DNA of 64,000 nt, taken from the NCBI RefSeq assembly GCF_042611095.1, contig NZ_JBHFPV010000001.1, forward strand, positions 930,001-994,000, written 5' to 3'. The translations under genes were made by a program, and so were the position numbers. The notes under the pieces were generated by a model, which was not told where the DNA came from, did no database searches, and was given only the letters and a program-made list of their open reading frames with translations. Shown in pieces: positions 16,274 to 24,965 of this stretch (its first letter is position 1; the number at the start of each line of letters is the position of its first letter). The DNA is from Meishania litoralis. GTDB lineage: Bacteria > Bacteroidota > Bacteroidia > Flavobacteriales > Flavobacteriaceae.

Positions 16274-17326
16274 ATGAAGAAGGTACTATTAATTGAAGAT
16301 GATACCATTTTACGTGAAAATACGGCAGAATTGCTAGCCCTATCGGATTATGAGGTACGTACGGCCGCAGATGGGGAAAAAGGCGTGCAGGCGGCAATAG
16401 ATTATCTGCCCGATGTGATCATTTGCGATATCATGATGCCAAAATTGGACGGATATGGTGTTTTGGAAGAACTCACTAAAAACCATCTTACCAATGGTAT
16501 TCCGTTTATTTTTCTTTCTGCCAAGACCGAGCATAAAGATATCCGCAAGGGGATGGAACTAGGTGCTGATGATTACTTGACCAAACCCTTTCTAGAATCA
16601 GAACTCATCGGTGCCATAGAAAGTCGGCTGGCCAAAATGTCCATTTTAAAGAATATGGCCGGCCAACCAGAAAATGAAGAACAGTTTTCAGAGGCAAAAA
16701 TAACAACGATCGATCAGTTCAAGAATTACATCGACGATAATGGCGATGTGTTTTCTTTTCGAACGGGAGAAACCATATATCGAGACGGCATGTATTCAAG
16801 TACCATATATCTAATACTCGAAGGGATCGTAAAGACGCATGTTCTTGATGAAATGGGCAAGGAATTGATTACCGGAATCTATAAACCCGACGATCTTTTC
16901 GGCTTTTCTTCCATTACCCGAAACATGCCTCGCAAAGAATCTGCAACCGCCATGGAAAATGTCAAACTCATAGGTTTGTCGGAAGAAAAATTGAAAAAGG
17001 TAATTGAAGAAAACCATTCTCTGACCATGGAACTGCTACAACTATTATCAGAAGGCCTTTCCGAAACCAAGGAACAGCTATTGCAAATGGCCTATGGATC
17101 CGTTCGCAGAAAAACCGCACTTACCTTGCTTAAATTTGCCGAGAAACTTGAAAAAGACCCGAAAGGCAACATCCATATTTTAAGAAGCGACCTGGCAAGC
17201 GTTGCCGGAATGGCAACCGAGACCTTGATCCGCGCCCTTTCTTCTTTCAAAAAAGAAGGACTTATCGATATCGACAATAGGAATATCAAAATCTTAGATC
17301 CGGTAAAACTAAGCCGCGTTCATTGA
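16274..17326 (+). CDS. Response regulator fused to a CRP/FNR-type DNA-binding module
   Basis: A 350-residue protein. Residues 1-125 are a receiver domain with D9, D10, phospho-acceptor D52 (IICDIMMPKLDG) and LTKPF. Residues about 145-265 form a cyclic-nucleotide-type beta barrel, and 275-350 a CRP winged helix-turn-helix. The barrel lacks the cAMP-binding Glu and Arg of CRP (GF and ESA replace GE and RSA), and there is no FNR-type Cys cluster, so phosphorylation is the likely input. The recognition helix (ATETLIRAL) keeps E316 and R320, matching FNR E209 and R213, which read the TGA part of its site. It is the best candidate to bind the TGAYNNNNRTCA palindromes around it. Confidence 0.93.
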   Translation: MKKVLLIEDDTILRENTAELLALSDYEVRTAADGEKGVQAAIDYLPDVIICDIMMPKLDGYGVLEELTKNHLTNGIPFIFLSAKTEHKDIRKGMELGADDYLTKPFLESELIGAIESRLAKMSILKNMAGQPENEEQFSEAKITTIDQFKNYIDDNGDVFSFRTGETIYRDGMYSSTIYLILEGIVKTHVLDEMGKELITGIYKPDDLFGFSSITRNMPRKESATAMENVKLIGLSEEKLKKVIEENHSLTMELLQLLSEGLSETKEQLLQMAYGSVRRKTALTLLKFAEKLEKDPKGNIHILRSDLASVAGMATETLIRALSSFKKEGLIDIDNRNIKILDPVKLSRVH

Positions 17327-17355
17327 CAATGATTCGACAAATAAAGGCCGTAACA

Positions 17356-17398
17356 TGATAATCATCATTTTTTGAGCCATGCAGTGGCCATAAATTTA
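17356..17398 (+). promoter_or_regulatory. TGAYNNNNRTCA-type promoter of the second universal stress protein gene
   Basis: TGATAATCATCA (17356-17367, within a perfect ATGAT...ATCAT, closest of all to the FNR/FixK consensus) is followed after exactly 23 bases by TAAATTTA (17391-17398). The ATG is at 17424. It separates this gene from the regulator gene ending at 17326. Confidence 0.8.
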
Positions 17399-17423
17399 TG
17401 TTATCAACTAAAAAGAGTATGGC

Positions 17424-18263
17424 ATGCAACAGATTCTAATCCCTACGGACTTCTCGGACAACTCATGGAATGCCATAAAATTTGCCCTAGAGCTGTTCAA
17501 AAAAACGAAATCTACGTTCTATCTATTGCATGTCAATCCCATACCCCCCTATTCAGGTGCCGGAAGTTCGGTTCGTGCGGCCTCGCGTAATTTTGAAGAT
17601 CAAATACTGAAGGAAAGTCGTGAGGAACTTCAAAAATTGTTGAAGCGGATCGAAGCACTGCCCTTTAACACGAAACACGCTTTTGTGACCATAGCCCTTC
17701 ATGATTATTTTGTGGACGCCGTTAAAAGGGAATTGGAGGAAAAGAAAATAGATTTGGTCATAATGGGGACCAAAGGCGCCTCTGGGTTAAAGAAAGCCAC
17801 TGTAGGAAGCAATACGGGCGATGTCATCACAAAAATAAAGGTGCCGTTATTGGCCGTTCCCGAAGATGCCGTCTATTCCAAACCAAAAGAAATTGCATTT
17901 GCCACCGATTATCATATAGGTTATGATGTAAAGGTGTTGGACACCTTGATCGCCATGGCCATACTACATGGTTCCGTTTTAAGGATTTTGCATATTTCAA
18001 AAAAAGGGGAACAATTGACCGAAGAACAGGAAAAGAACAAAGATTTTCTTGATGATTATTTGGTCGATGTCGAACATAGTTTTCACTCGTTGACCGGCAG
18101 TAAACTAGAGACCGCCGTACAGTGTTTTACCGAAAGCAGGGATATCGATATGATAGCCATGGTGGCCAAAAACCTTAATTTTTTTCAACGCATACTCTTC
18201 AGGCCTACCGTTGAGGAAATCAGCTATCATACCGAAGTACCGTTTTTGGTGCTTCATGAATAG
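17424..18263 (+). CDS. Tandem-domain universal stress protein
   Basis: A 279-residue protein with two Usp domains. The first starts MQQILIPTDFSDNSWNAIKFA and has the ATP-loop motif MGTKGASGLKKATVGSNTGD. The second half (about 150-279) lacks a clear ATP loop (AMVAKNLNFFQRILF), so only one nucleotide site is expected. It has exactly the length of the stress protein at 8216. Its own promoter carries the shared palindrome, although it directly follows the regulator gene. The role is general stress or low-energy adaptation by family; the activity is unknown. Confidence 0.92.
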   Translation: MQQILIPTDFSDNSWNAIKFALELFKKTKSTFYLLHVNPIPPYSGAGSSVRAASRNFEDQILKESREELQKLLKRIEALPFNTKHAFVTIALHDYFVDAVKRELEEKKIDLVIMGTKGASGLKKATVGSNTGDVITKIKVPLLAVPEDAVYSKPKEIAFATDYHIGYDVKVLDTLIAMAILHGSVLRILHISKKGEQLTEEQEKNKDFLDDYLVDVEHSFHSLTGSKLETAVQCFTESRDIDMIAMVAKNLNFFQRILFRPTVEEISYHTEVPFLVLHE

Positions 18264-18367
18264 AACTCGCTGATTTAATGCTCGCTTAAATAATACCTAT
18301 TGCCATATCTAGAGGGCCAAAACCCCTTTTTATTTTGAATATAAGAGGGCTAAAGTGTATATAGTTC

Positions 18368-18421
18368 CCCTTATATAAGGGAGTTTATTCGTTTTCAAAC
18401 GACTACAACCGTTTACAAACG
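18368..18421. promoter_or_regulatory. Three palindromes upstream of ssb: one 14-bp perfect dyad and two CGTTTNCAAACG copies
   Basis: CCCTTATATAAGGG (18368-18381) is a perfect palindrome. CGTTTTCAAACG (18390-18401) and CGTTTACAAACG (18410-18421) are two copies of one dyad, CGTTT-NN-AAACG, exactly 20 bp apart. They lie 110-160 bases before the ssb ATG. They look like operators for a dimeric regulator; which one is unknown. Confidence 0.6.
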
Positions 18422-18529
18422 AAAGCAATTATTTCTCTACCGAATAACGGTTGCGACTTGTTTTATGTTTGCCATGTCGAATCAAGGAGGTTCGATAGTA
18501 TTAACTGTTTAACGCTAAAATTTAACATC

Positions 18530-18862
18530 ATGAACGCACTTAAAAACAAAGTACAGTTGATTGGAAACTTGGGTCAAGACCCGGAAATCGTAACCCTGGA
18601 AAACGGTAACAAACTAGCCAAATTTTCGATTGCCACAAGCGATCACTACAAAAATACGAAAGGTGAAAAGGTCGAGGATACCCAATGGCACAATATTGTG
18701 GCCTGGGGCAAGACCGCCGAAATTGCGGAAAACTACCTTACCAAAGGTAAGCAGGTGGCCATTGAGGGTAAATTGACCCACCGCTCGTATGAGACCAAAG
18801 AAGGAGATAAAAGATATATCACCGAGGTCCGATGTAACGAGCTTTTGATGCTGGGAAAATAA
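18530..18862 (+). CDS. ssb: Short single-stranded DNA-binding protein paralogue
   Basis: A 110-residue OB-fold SSB (MNALKNKVQLIGNLGQDPEI, WHNIVAWGKTAEIAENYL). I chose ATG 18530, which gives the standard SSB N-terminus; the longer reading adds 24 unrelated residues. The protein ends right after the OB fold (CNELLMLGK). It lacks the flexible linker and the acidic tip that normally recruits repair and replication enzymes. It is therefore likely an accessory paralogue, for recombination, competence or stress, rather than the housekeeping SSB. It stands alone with its own palindromic upstream region and terminator. Confidence 0.93.
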   Translation: MNALKNKVQLIGNLGQDPEIVTLENGNKLAKFSIATSDHYKNTKGEKVEDTQWHNIVAWGKTAEIAENYLTKGKQVAIEGKLTHRSYETKEGDKRYITEVRCNELLMLGK

Positions 18863-18911
18863 TCAAGACCCCACACCTGATGATGTTTTTATAGTTCATT
18901 AGGACTTTATA

Positions 18912-18951
18912 AATAATCCGTGCCTTCACAAATTGAAAAGCACGGATTATT
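18912..18951 (+). terminator. Hairpin terminator after ssb
   Basis: A 12-bp perfect stem, AATAATCCGTGC (18912-18923) with GCACGGATTATT (18940-18951), and a 16-base loop. A short T-rich stretch follows. It lies 50 bases after the ssb stop. Confidence 0.75.
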
Positions 18952-18976
18952 GTTTGCTTAAATAAGTCTTTTTATT

Positions 18977-19384
18977 CTAATCCCTAGCATTTGAAATTGG
19001 CACCGGATTTTGCAAAGTCTTATAGAAATCCGTATTTATTGCATTCCTATCAAAATTTTCCGAGAGTAAAATTTGTCTGGCGTTGTTCGGTCGTTCTACC
19101 CATTGACCTTCAACGAATATTGGGCAAGGGATTTTTTTGGTATTTCGTCGGTAAATATTTTTCCAATATTTTCATTTTCAGCATTATATAAATATGAATA
19201 GATTGCTTTGTGCTCTCCGAAGAAAATGCGAAATCTCCATTTTCTGCATTCATTATGGGCAAAGCCTCCCTTATAACGTAGTCCGACTTCTTTAAGTCCA
19301 ACTCTTGTTCAAGAAAAAAGTCTTGTGATATATAACTTGAACAACAACAAAGGATAAAAATAAAGGCAAGAAATATTGTCCCAT
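18977..19384 (-). pseudogene. Decayed small lipoprotein gene with frameshifts
   Basis: The stretch between ssb and metG holds no intact gene, but the minus strand has successive coding-like segments in changing frames. First comes a lipoprotein signal (TIFLAFIFILCCCSS) that runs into ISQDFFLEQELDLKKSD... but has no start codon in frame; the nearby ATG at 19384 is in another frame. Then, after a shift near 19200, YLYNAENENIGKIFTDEIPK..., and then VERPNNARQILLSENFDRNA to a stop at 18977. I infer a small lipoprotein gene broken by at least two frameshifts. The family is not recognised. Sequencing error is the alternative explanation. Confidence 0.5.
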
Positions 19385-19435
19385 AATTTTACATTTTTAA
19401 AATAACGTAAAATCACCAAAATAATTTGAAGTCAC

Positions 19436-21529
19436 TCAGCTAATCGTACTTCCATTGTGGGGCCCATCTTCATCAGGGTTGACAAATACCAACTTGCCAT
19501 CCGCTCCTTCAGCCAAAAGTATCATACCTTGGCTTTCGGTACCCCGTAATTTTCGTGGGGCCAAATTGATGAGTACGGTCACTTTTCTACCAATCAGTTC
19601 TTCGGGTGTAAAATGTTCCGCAATTCCAGAAACTATAGTTCTTTGATCTAACCCGGTATCGACCTGCATCACCATCAACTTATCGGTTTTGGGCATTTTT
19701 TCCGCTTCGATAATGGTACCGACCCGCATATCGAGTTTTGAAAAGTCATCGTAGGTAATCGTATCTTTTTGTGGCATGATTTCTATATTTTTAGTTGGTT
19801 CGCCATCGGAGGCATTCGATTTTTTGGTAGCCTCAAGTTTATCGAGCTGCGCCTCGATTTCAGAATCCTCGACCTTTCTAAAAAGAAGTTCCGCCTTGCC
19901 TATTTGATGGCCAGAAGGGAGGAGAGCTTCTTCGGTAAAAACCGAGGCCCAAGAGGTCTCGAGCGCGCTCGACCGAACATTTAGAATGGTTTTAAGCTTT
20001 GCGGAAGTAAAAGGTAAAAAAGGCTCGCACAGAACAGCAAGTCCCGCCGCGATCTGCAAGGCAACGAACATGATCGTGCTTACCCGCTCTTCGTCTTCTT
20101 TGATGACTTTCCAAGGTTCTTCGTCGGCCAAATATTTATTGCCCAAACGGGCAAGGTTCATCAATTCTTGGCTTGCTTCCCTAAAACGGTAACGCTCAAT
20201 AGAGCTTGAGATGATTTCGGGATATTTTCGAAGCTGATTCAAAGTCTCTCGGTCAAGATCGGATAATTCTCCCGGCATGGGCACCTGGCCGTCATAATAT
20301 TTGTTGGTAAGTACTACGACACGGTTGACGAAATTTCCAAAAATGGCAACAAGTTCATTATTGTTGCGGGCCTGAAAATCTTTCCACGTGAAGTCATTGT
20401 CCTTCGTTTCGGGTGCATTGGCCGTTAGGGTGTATCGCAATACATCTTGCATATCTGGAAACTCCACCAAATATTCGTGCAACCAAACGGCCCAATTCTT
20501 CGAAGTGGATAGTTTGTTGCCTTCGAGATTCAAAAATTCGTTTGCAGGAACGTTTTCGGGCAAAATATAATCCCCATGTGCCTTTAAGATCGAAGGGAAG
20601 ATGATGCAATGGAATACGATATTGTCCTTCCCAATAAAATGGAGTAGTTTGGTGTCTTTACCTTTCCAATAGGGTTCCCAATCCTTGCCCTCACGTTCGG
20701 CCCATTCCTTGCTTGAAGAAATATAGCCGATAGGAGCATCAAACCACACATACAAAACCTTGCCTTCACCTCCCTCAACGGGTACCGGAATGCCCCAATC
20801 AAGGTCTCGGGTCACGGCACGGGGCTCTAGCCCACCATCGATCCATGATTTGCATTGGCCATAAACGTTGGGTTTCCAATCGTTTTTATGGGCTACAAGA
20901 ATCCATTCCCGTAAAAAATCTTCATAACGATCTAAGGGCAAGAACCAATGTTTGGTCTTTTTTGTTGACGGAACAGATCCCGTAATCGTCGATTTCGGGT
21001 TTATAAGATCCGTTGCGTTCAAAGAAGAACCGCAGTTTTCGCATTGATCTCCGTAGGCCTCCTCATGACCGCATCTGGGGCAGGTGCCCACCACGAAACG
21101 ATCGGCCAAGAACTGCTGGGCCTCTTCATCGTACAATTGTTCGGTAGTTTCTTCTATGAAATCGTTTTGCCCGTAAAGCTTTTTGAAGAAACCAGAGGCC
21201 GTCTCATGATGGACCGGCAACGATGTTCTCGAATAATTGTCAAAGCTGATCCCAAATTGGGCAAAGGACTTTTTGATAATACCATGGTATTTGTCGATGA
21301 TTTCCTTTGGGGTAACCCCTTCTTTTTTTGCCTTCATCGAAATTGCGACACCATGCTCGTCACTACCACAAACGAAAAGCACATCCTTACCTTGAAGGCG
21401 CAGGTATCTGGAATAAATATCGGCGGGCACATAGACCCCCGCCAAATGTCCAATATGGATCGGACCATTGGTATAGGGCAATGCGGCCGTTATGGTATAG
21501 CGTTTCGGACTCGTCTCTTGGGCCATCAA
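19436..21529 (-). CDS. metG: Methionyl-tRNA synthetase
   Basis: A 697-residue class I tRNA synthetase that charges tRNA-Met. It has the HIGH-type motif in YTNGPIHIGHLAG, a zinc-binding knuckle with four Cys (CPRCGHEEAYGDQCENCGSS), the KMSKS-type motif as KLSTSKNW, and an anticodon-binding helical domain. A C-terminal EMAP-II-like tRNA-binding domain follows (FSKLDMRVGTIIEAEKMPKTD to the end), used for dimerisation and tRNA affinity. The first two residues are both Met. It is a single gene with about 220 bases before it that hold hairpins. Confidence 0.97.
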   Translation of the reverse strand: MMAQETSPKRYTITAALPYTNGPIHIGHLAGVYVPADIYSRYLRLQGKDVLFVCGSDEHGVAISMKAKKEGVTPKEIIDKYHGIIKKSFAQFGISFDNYSRTSLPVHHETASGFFKKLYGQNDFIEETTEQLYDEEAQQFLADRFVVGTCPRCGHEEAYGDQCENCGSSLNATDLINPKSTITGSVPSTKKTKHWFLPLDRYEDFLREWILVAHKNDWKPNVYGQCKSWIDGGLEPRAVTRDLDWGIPVPVEGGEGKVLYVWFDAPIGYISSSKEWAEREGKDWEPYWKGKDTKLLHFIGKDNIVFHCIIFPSILKAHGDYILPENVPANEFLNLEGNKLSTSKNWAVWLHEYLVEFPDMQDVLRYTLTANAPETKDNDFTWKDFQARNNNELVAIFGNFVNRVVVLTNKYYDGQVPMPGELSDLDRETLNQLRKYPEIISSSIERYRFREASQELMNLARLGNKYLADEEPWKVIKEDEERVSTIMFVALQIAAGLAVLCEPFLPFTSAKLKTILNVRSSALETSWASVFTEEALLPSGHQIGKAELLFRKVEDSEIEAQLDKLEATKKSNASDGEPTKNIEIMPQKDTITYDDFSKLDMRVGTIIEAEKMPKTDKLMVMQVDTGLDQRTIVSGIAEHFTPEELIGRKVTVLINLAPRKLRGTESQGMILLAEGADGKLVFVNPDEDGPHNGSTIS

Positions 21530-21603
21530 TCTTAGAATTAAGGCTCAAAAATACAGATTTTTACCTGTGAGGGCCTAGAAAGTTGTAATAATAGCGAGGA
21601 GAC

Positions 21604-21636
21604 CCTGGCTAAAAATGCCAGGTTGGCTCGACCAAC
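21604..21636. other. Two adjoining hairpins between the DUF1501 gene and metG
   Basis: CCTGGC (21604-21609) pairs with GCCAGG (21617-21622), and directly overlapping it GTTGG (21622-21626) pairs with CCAAC (21632-21636). The surrounding 21590-21740 is GC-rich for an intergenic region (for example CCTGGGCCCC and GCCCCTGGCG). It could be a terminator, a metG leader structure or a small RNA; no family is recognised. Confidence 0.35.
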
Positions 21637-21747
21637 AGATTTCACTATGAACTACGTTGAGGCGAAACCTGGGCCCCATAAAAAACCCAAAGCCCCTGGC
21701 GCGGCCATAGACACTACCAGAGGCTAAGTTACATAGTGGGGAAACTC

Positions 21748-23448
21748 TTAGGCGACCATAACCGATTTACTCATCTTTTGGTCTTGTACCTGAATTCTAT
21801 AAATATATTTTCCCGCGGCCAAATGTTGGGGCATTCGCTCACGTATATTGATCTCTGTCGAACCCTCGGTCATCATTTCATTAAAAATGGTGCCCACTTG
21901 TTGACCAAGTATATTGAACAACTTGATATCTACATGGGCCGTAAAGGCCATTTCCAAATAAATATGGGGCATGCTGTCCGTTGGATAAAAAGGCTTATGC
22001 ACGATGGCACCCAGCATTTCAGACGTCGGCTCCGATGGTTCAGGCTGCGTAGGTATGGTAGGTTCCCCATCGCTATATACGATATCAGGGAAGTCTATAC
22101 CGCTACAATTGAAACCAAGGTTTACCGGGGCATACGGATGATCCAATAAGTGCTGTTCCACCAAAGGAATGTCGACACATAACCATTCGGCCAATACCGT
22201 GGCATACAGATCTCTAAAGTCCATTGTATATTCTAGGTTTCCGCGCCCATCAGGATTATCCAAAGTTGGGTGCTCACCTACAAAGGCGCTACCGTTCAAC
22301 CCGGCTCCAAAAAACAACGTCGGGGCGGCCTTACCATGATCGGTTCCGTTTGAACCATTCTCGAAAATACGTCTTCCGAATTCAGAAAAGGTCATACTCA
22401 AGACCTTATCGTCTTGTTGTGTAAAGGCCACATCATCGTAAAAATTATCAATGGCCACCGATAGGTTTGTCATTAATCGCTCATGGGCCAAAGGCTGGTT
22501 GCCATGGGTATCGAACCCTCCCATTGAGATCATATAAACTTTGGTGCCCAAATTTCCCTTGATCAAACGTGCCAAAACGGCCATTTGTTTGGCAAAATAG
22601 TTGTCTTGGTATTCAACTTGGTTCGATCCGCGCATATAAGCTTGATGAATCTTGCCGGCATATTCATTGGTCACATTCGAAACCCCTCTCAAAAACTTGA
22701 TCTGGTCGCCATACATACAGGTGTCATCGACGCCATCAACATCATATTGCAGTCCCGTTTCGGCAATTTGTTCCAGTTGTTCGATATTGTTCGTAACAAA
22801 TGCATAATTGGTCTCCTCGCCTTCAAAAACCAAACTTCCATAGCTTCCGACCTGAATGGCCGCAGGGCCTTCAGGCCTGCTCCCTGGAAAATCGGAAAGA
22901 TAATCGGGATAGAGGTATTCGAAATGTCTTCCCATCCAACCCGTATTCAACCCTGAAAAACCCGTTGTAGTCAAATCGGTGTTGGCGAAAATGTCGGATC
23001 CGGTAAAATGCGAAAGACTTTGGCCCTCATAGCCAACACCGTGCACAGCTTTGAACTGCCCTTCGCCCCACATCGATTGCAATGCCCCCATGTACGAGGG
23101 TATGCCGAATTCGTCGGTGAGCTTCAATACCTTGCTCTCGGGAATATAAATATTGGGTCTTGCTTTGGCATAGCTGTCATATTGCTCTATGGGGATTACG
23201 GTACTTAGCCCATCGTTGCCGCCAGATAGGCGAATGAGTATCAAAATATTATCGGTCTCGGCGGCTGCGATGGCCGAGGTCAATGGCGATGGTGCCGAAG
23301 CGGTCAAAAAGTGGCTTCCGAGCATCATGGATCCTGAACCTGCGATGCCCAATGCCTGTAAGAACGAACGCCTGCTCCATTCTTTGTGTTCATCATTGTG
23401 ACCTTCATGTTCAAGGCCTTTATATGGTGTATGAGGTATGTTGCACAT
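21748..23448 (-). CDS. DUF1501 secreted protein with T9SS C-terminal sorting domain
   Basis: A 566-residue protein. ATG 23448 was chosen because it follows the DUF1800 stop by 11 bases and gives a twin-arginine-type signal (EWSRRSFLQALGIAGSGSMML); the longer reading overlaps the neighbour. The body is a DUF1501, alkaline-phosphatase-like fold (LILIRLSGGNDGLST, GGFDTHGNQPLAHERL, TFSEFGRRIFENGSNGTDHG). The last 75 residues are a type IX secretion sorting domain (VDIKLFNILGQQVGTI... LAAGKYIYRIQ). Function is unknown; the pair with DUF1800 is widespread in Bacteroidota and Planctomycetota. Confidence 0.9.
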   Translation of the reverse strand: MCNIPHTPYKGLEHEGHNDEHKEWSRRSFLQALGIAGSGSMMLGSHFLTASAPSPLTSAIAAAETDNILILIRLSGGNDGLSTVIPIEQYDSYAKARPNIYIPESKVLKLTDEFGIPSYMGALQSMWGEGQFKAVHGVGYEGQSLSHFTGSDIFANTDLTTTGFSGLNTGWMGRHFEYLYPDYLSDFPGSRPEGPAAIQVGSYGSLVFEGEETNYAFVTNNIEQLEQIAETGLQYDVDGVDDTCMYGDQIKFLRGVSNVTNEYAGKIHQAYMRGSNQVEYQDNYFAKQMAVLARLIKGNLGTKVYMISMGGFDTHGNQPLAHERLMTNLSVAIDNFYDDVAFTQQDDKVLSMTFSEFGRRIFENGSNGTDHGKAAPTLFFGAGLNGSAFVGEHPTLDNPDGRGNLEYTMDFRDLYATVLAEWLCVDIPLVEQHLLDHPYAPVNLGFNCSGIDFPDIVYSDGEPTIPTQPEPSEPTSEMLGAIVHKPFYPTDSMPHIYLEMAFTAHVDIKLFNILGQQVGTIFNEMMTEGSTEINIRERMPQHLAAGKYIYRIQVQDQKMSKSVMVA

Positions 23449-23459
23449 AATCGTAGGTT

Positions 23460-24965
23460 TTATTTTAGTTGAAACTCGGGTTGTCTTGTAAGGTGTCTTA
23501 CCAATAATTGCACTTGAAGCGGAACCGATGGGTAGATGCTCAAGACCCAAGTCGAATTACCTCCAGGATGATAATCTGGACTGTAATACTCCATGGGCAC
23601 ATCCTCGATCAAAAAGGCCGACATACAATTGTTGAATTCTTGTTCGGTATACATTCCTTTTGGCGTTATTTTGTCAACAATGGCCTGAACCACAATTTCA
23701 GGGTTACTGGTATTGCTATTCGCAGATCCGACAGCGGCCATGGCGAATGCCCTGAACTGCTCCTCGTCATTTTGATAAAAGCTATCGACAATAGCTTCCA
23801 TGGTAAGCCAACGCCCGATCATGAAATTGGTATTGATCCATTGACGGTCTCTTTGCCATCCGGCGACATCGACGGGGTCGAACATTTCCTGGCCCAACAT
23901 GCCACTATAATTTATGGCCGTTTCTACCGTAGTATCGGTATAGGCAAAATCGGTTTCCTTTATGAAATTGAAATACAGGTCGTAAGGACTCTTGATAATG
24001 ACCCCAATGGCCTCGTCATCAAAAAAGTGCTGGCTCTTGAATAGCTGCGACAAAACCGGGGCAATTTCAAAATTGTTCGCTACAAAGGTGGCCGCCAAAC
24101 CAGGTATGATCGTCGAGTTTACAAAATCTTCTTTCGAATCGGGGTGAACAAAAAACTCATATAATTTTCTACAGATAAACTCGGCTATCTCATTGGCGCG
24201 CTGTTGGAACAAGATGTCGATGACATCGTCGTAGCCCCAATTACCACTCTGGCCCAGAATGGTCTTGCTGCCGCCATCATGTTTGGTGGGGTCATAGACG
24301 ACGGCTTCACAGCCAATTTCGCCACGCTCGACATAACCGGAGAGTGCCTTAGCGGTTTCGATAATATCTTCTTCAGTATATGCATTGCCCTCGCCAAGGG
24401 TAAATAGTTCGTATAGCTCACGAGCATAATTTTCATTTGGGTTTTCGCCATTGTTATAGACTCCGTCCAAATAATAGAGCATGGCATCTGTTAGTCCGAT
24501 TTCGCTCACGAAGGTCTTGAAATTGCCGATGGCATTGCGTTGAAGACAATCGATGTATTTATAAAGAAATGAATTACAATTATATATGTCTATCTCAGTG
24601 ACAAAGTGGTTGCTCCAGAAAAAACTGAGGCGGTCTCTAAGATTGTTGTTTAGAAGTGCATTGCCATAGGTAAGTCTCCACTCTGCACGTTGGGCATTTC
24701 TCAACTGATTTGCCGCGTCATCGTCTGCCGGGTAATTGCTATTGTTCCAATTGGCCCAAGTCGGAGCAGCGGACGGGGCCATGCCGATGGCCTGATTGAT
24801 AAGGGTGTCGACCAAGGGACCTGCCTGCGAGTTTTCGGCCGCATTGATCGTGTCTACCGAGGCACTGAACCCAAGTCTTCTGTACAAATGTGCAGCCCTC
24901 GATTTATTCAAAGGGGTTGTGTACTGCGCTAATGTAGAGGTATTACAATTAACGAAATATTCCAT
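23460..24965 (-). CDS. DUF1800 domain protein
   Basis: A 501-residue protein with the DUF1800 pattern: an N-terminal RRLGFSAS segment (RAAHLYRRLGFSASVDTINAA), RDRLSFFWSNHFVTE, the conserved NENYARELYELFTLGEGNAYTEEDI block and a C-terminal QLLVRHLTRQPEFQL. No clear signal peptide is visible at the chosen start. It is transcribed directly before the DUF1501 gene, a conserved pairing that implies joint function. The molecular role is not known. Confidence 0.9.
   Translation of the reverse strand: MEYFVNCNTSTLAQYTTPLNKSRAAHLYRRLGFSASVDTINAAENSQAGPLVDTLINQAIGMAPSAAPTWANWNNSNYPADDDAANQLRNAQRAEWRLTYGNALLNNNLRDRLSFFWSNHFVTEIDIYNCNSFLYKYIDCLQRNAIGNFKTFVSEIGLTDAMLYYLDGVYNNGENPNENYARELYELFTLGEGNAYTEEDIIETAKALSGYVERGEIGCEAVVYDPTKHDGGSKTILGQSGNWGYDDVIDILFQQRANEIAEFICRKLYEFFVHPDSKEDFVNSTIIPGLAATFVANNFEIAPVLSQLFKSQHFFDDEAIGVIIKSPYDLYFNFIKETDFAYTDTTVETAINYSGMLGQEMFDPVDVAGWQRDRQWINTNFMIGRWLTMEAIVDSFYQNDEEQFRAFAMAAVGSANSNTSNPEIVVQAIVDKITPKGMYTEQEFNNCMSAFLIEDVPMEYYSPDYHPGGNSTWVLSIYPSVPLQVQLLVRHLTRQPEFQLK

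Noticed and set aside
16274..17326. Cyclic-AMP sensing by the CRP-like domain
   Set aside because: The Glu and Arg that bind cAMP in CRP are replaced, so a nucleotide ligand is unlikely.
21590..21740. T-box or known riboswitch before metG
   Set aside because: T-box elements are not expected in this phylum, and no specifier loop or antiterminator sequence is visible.
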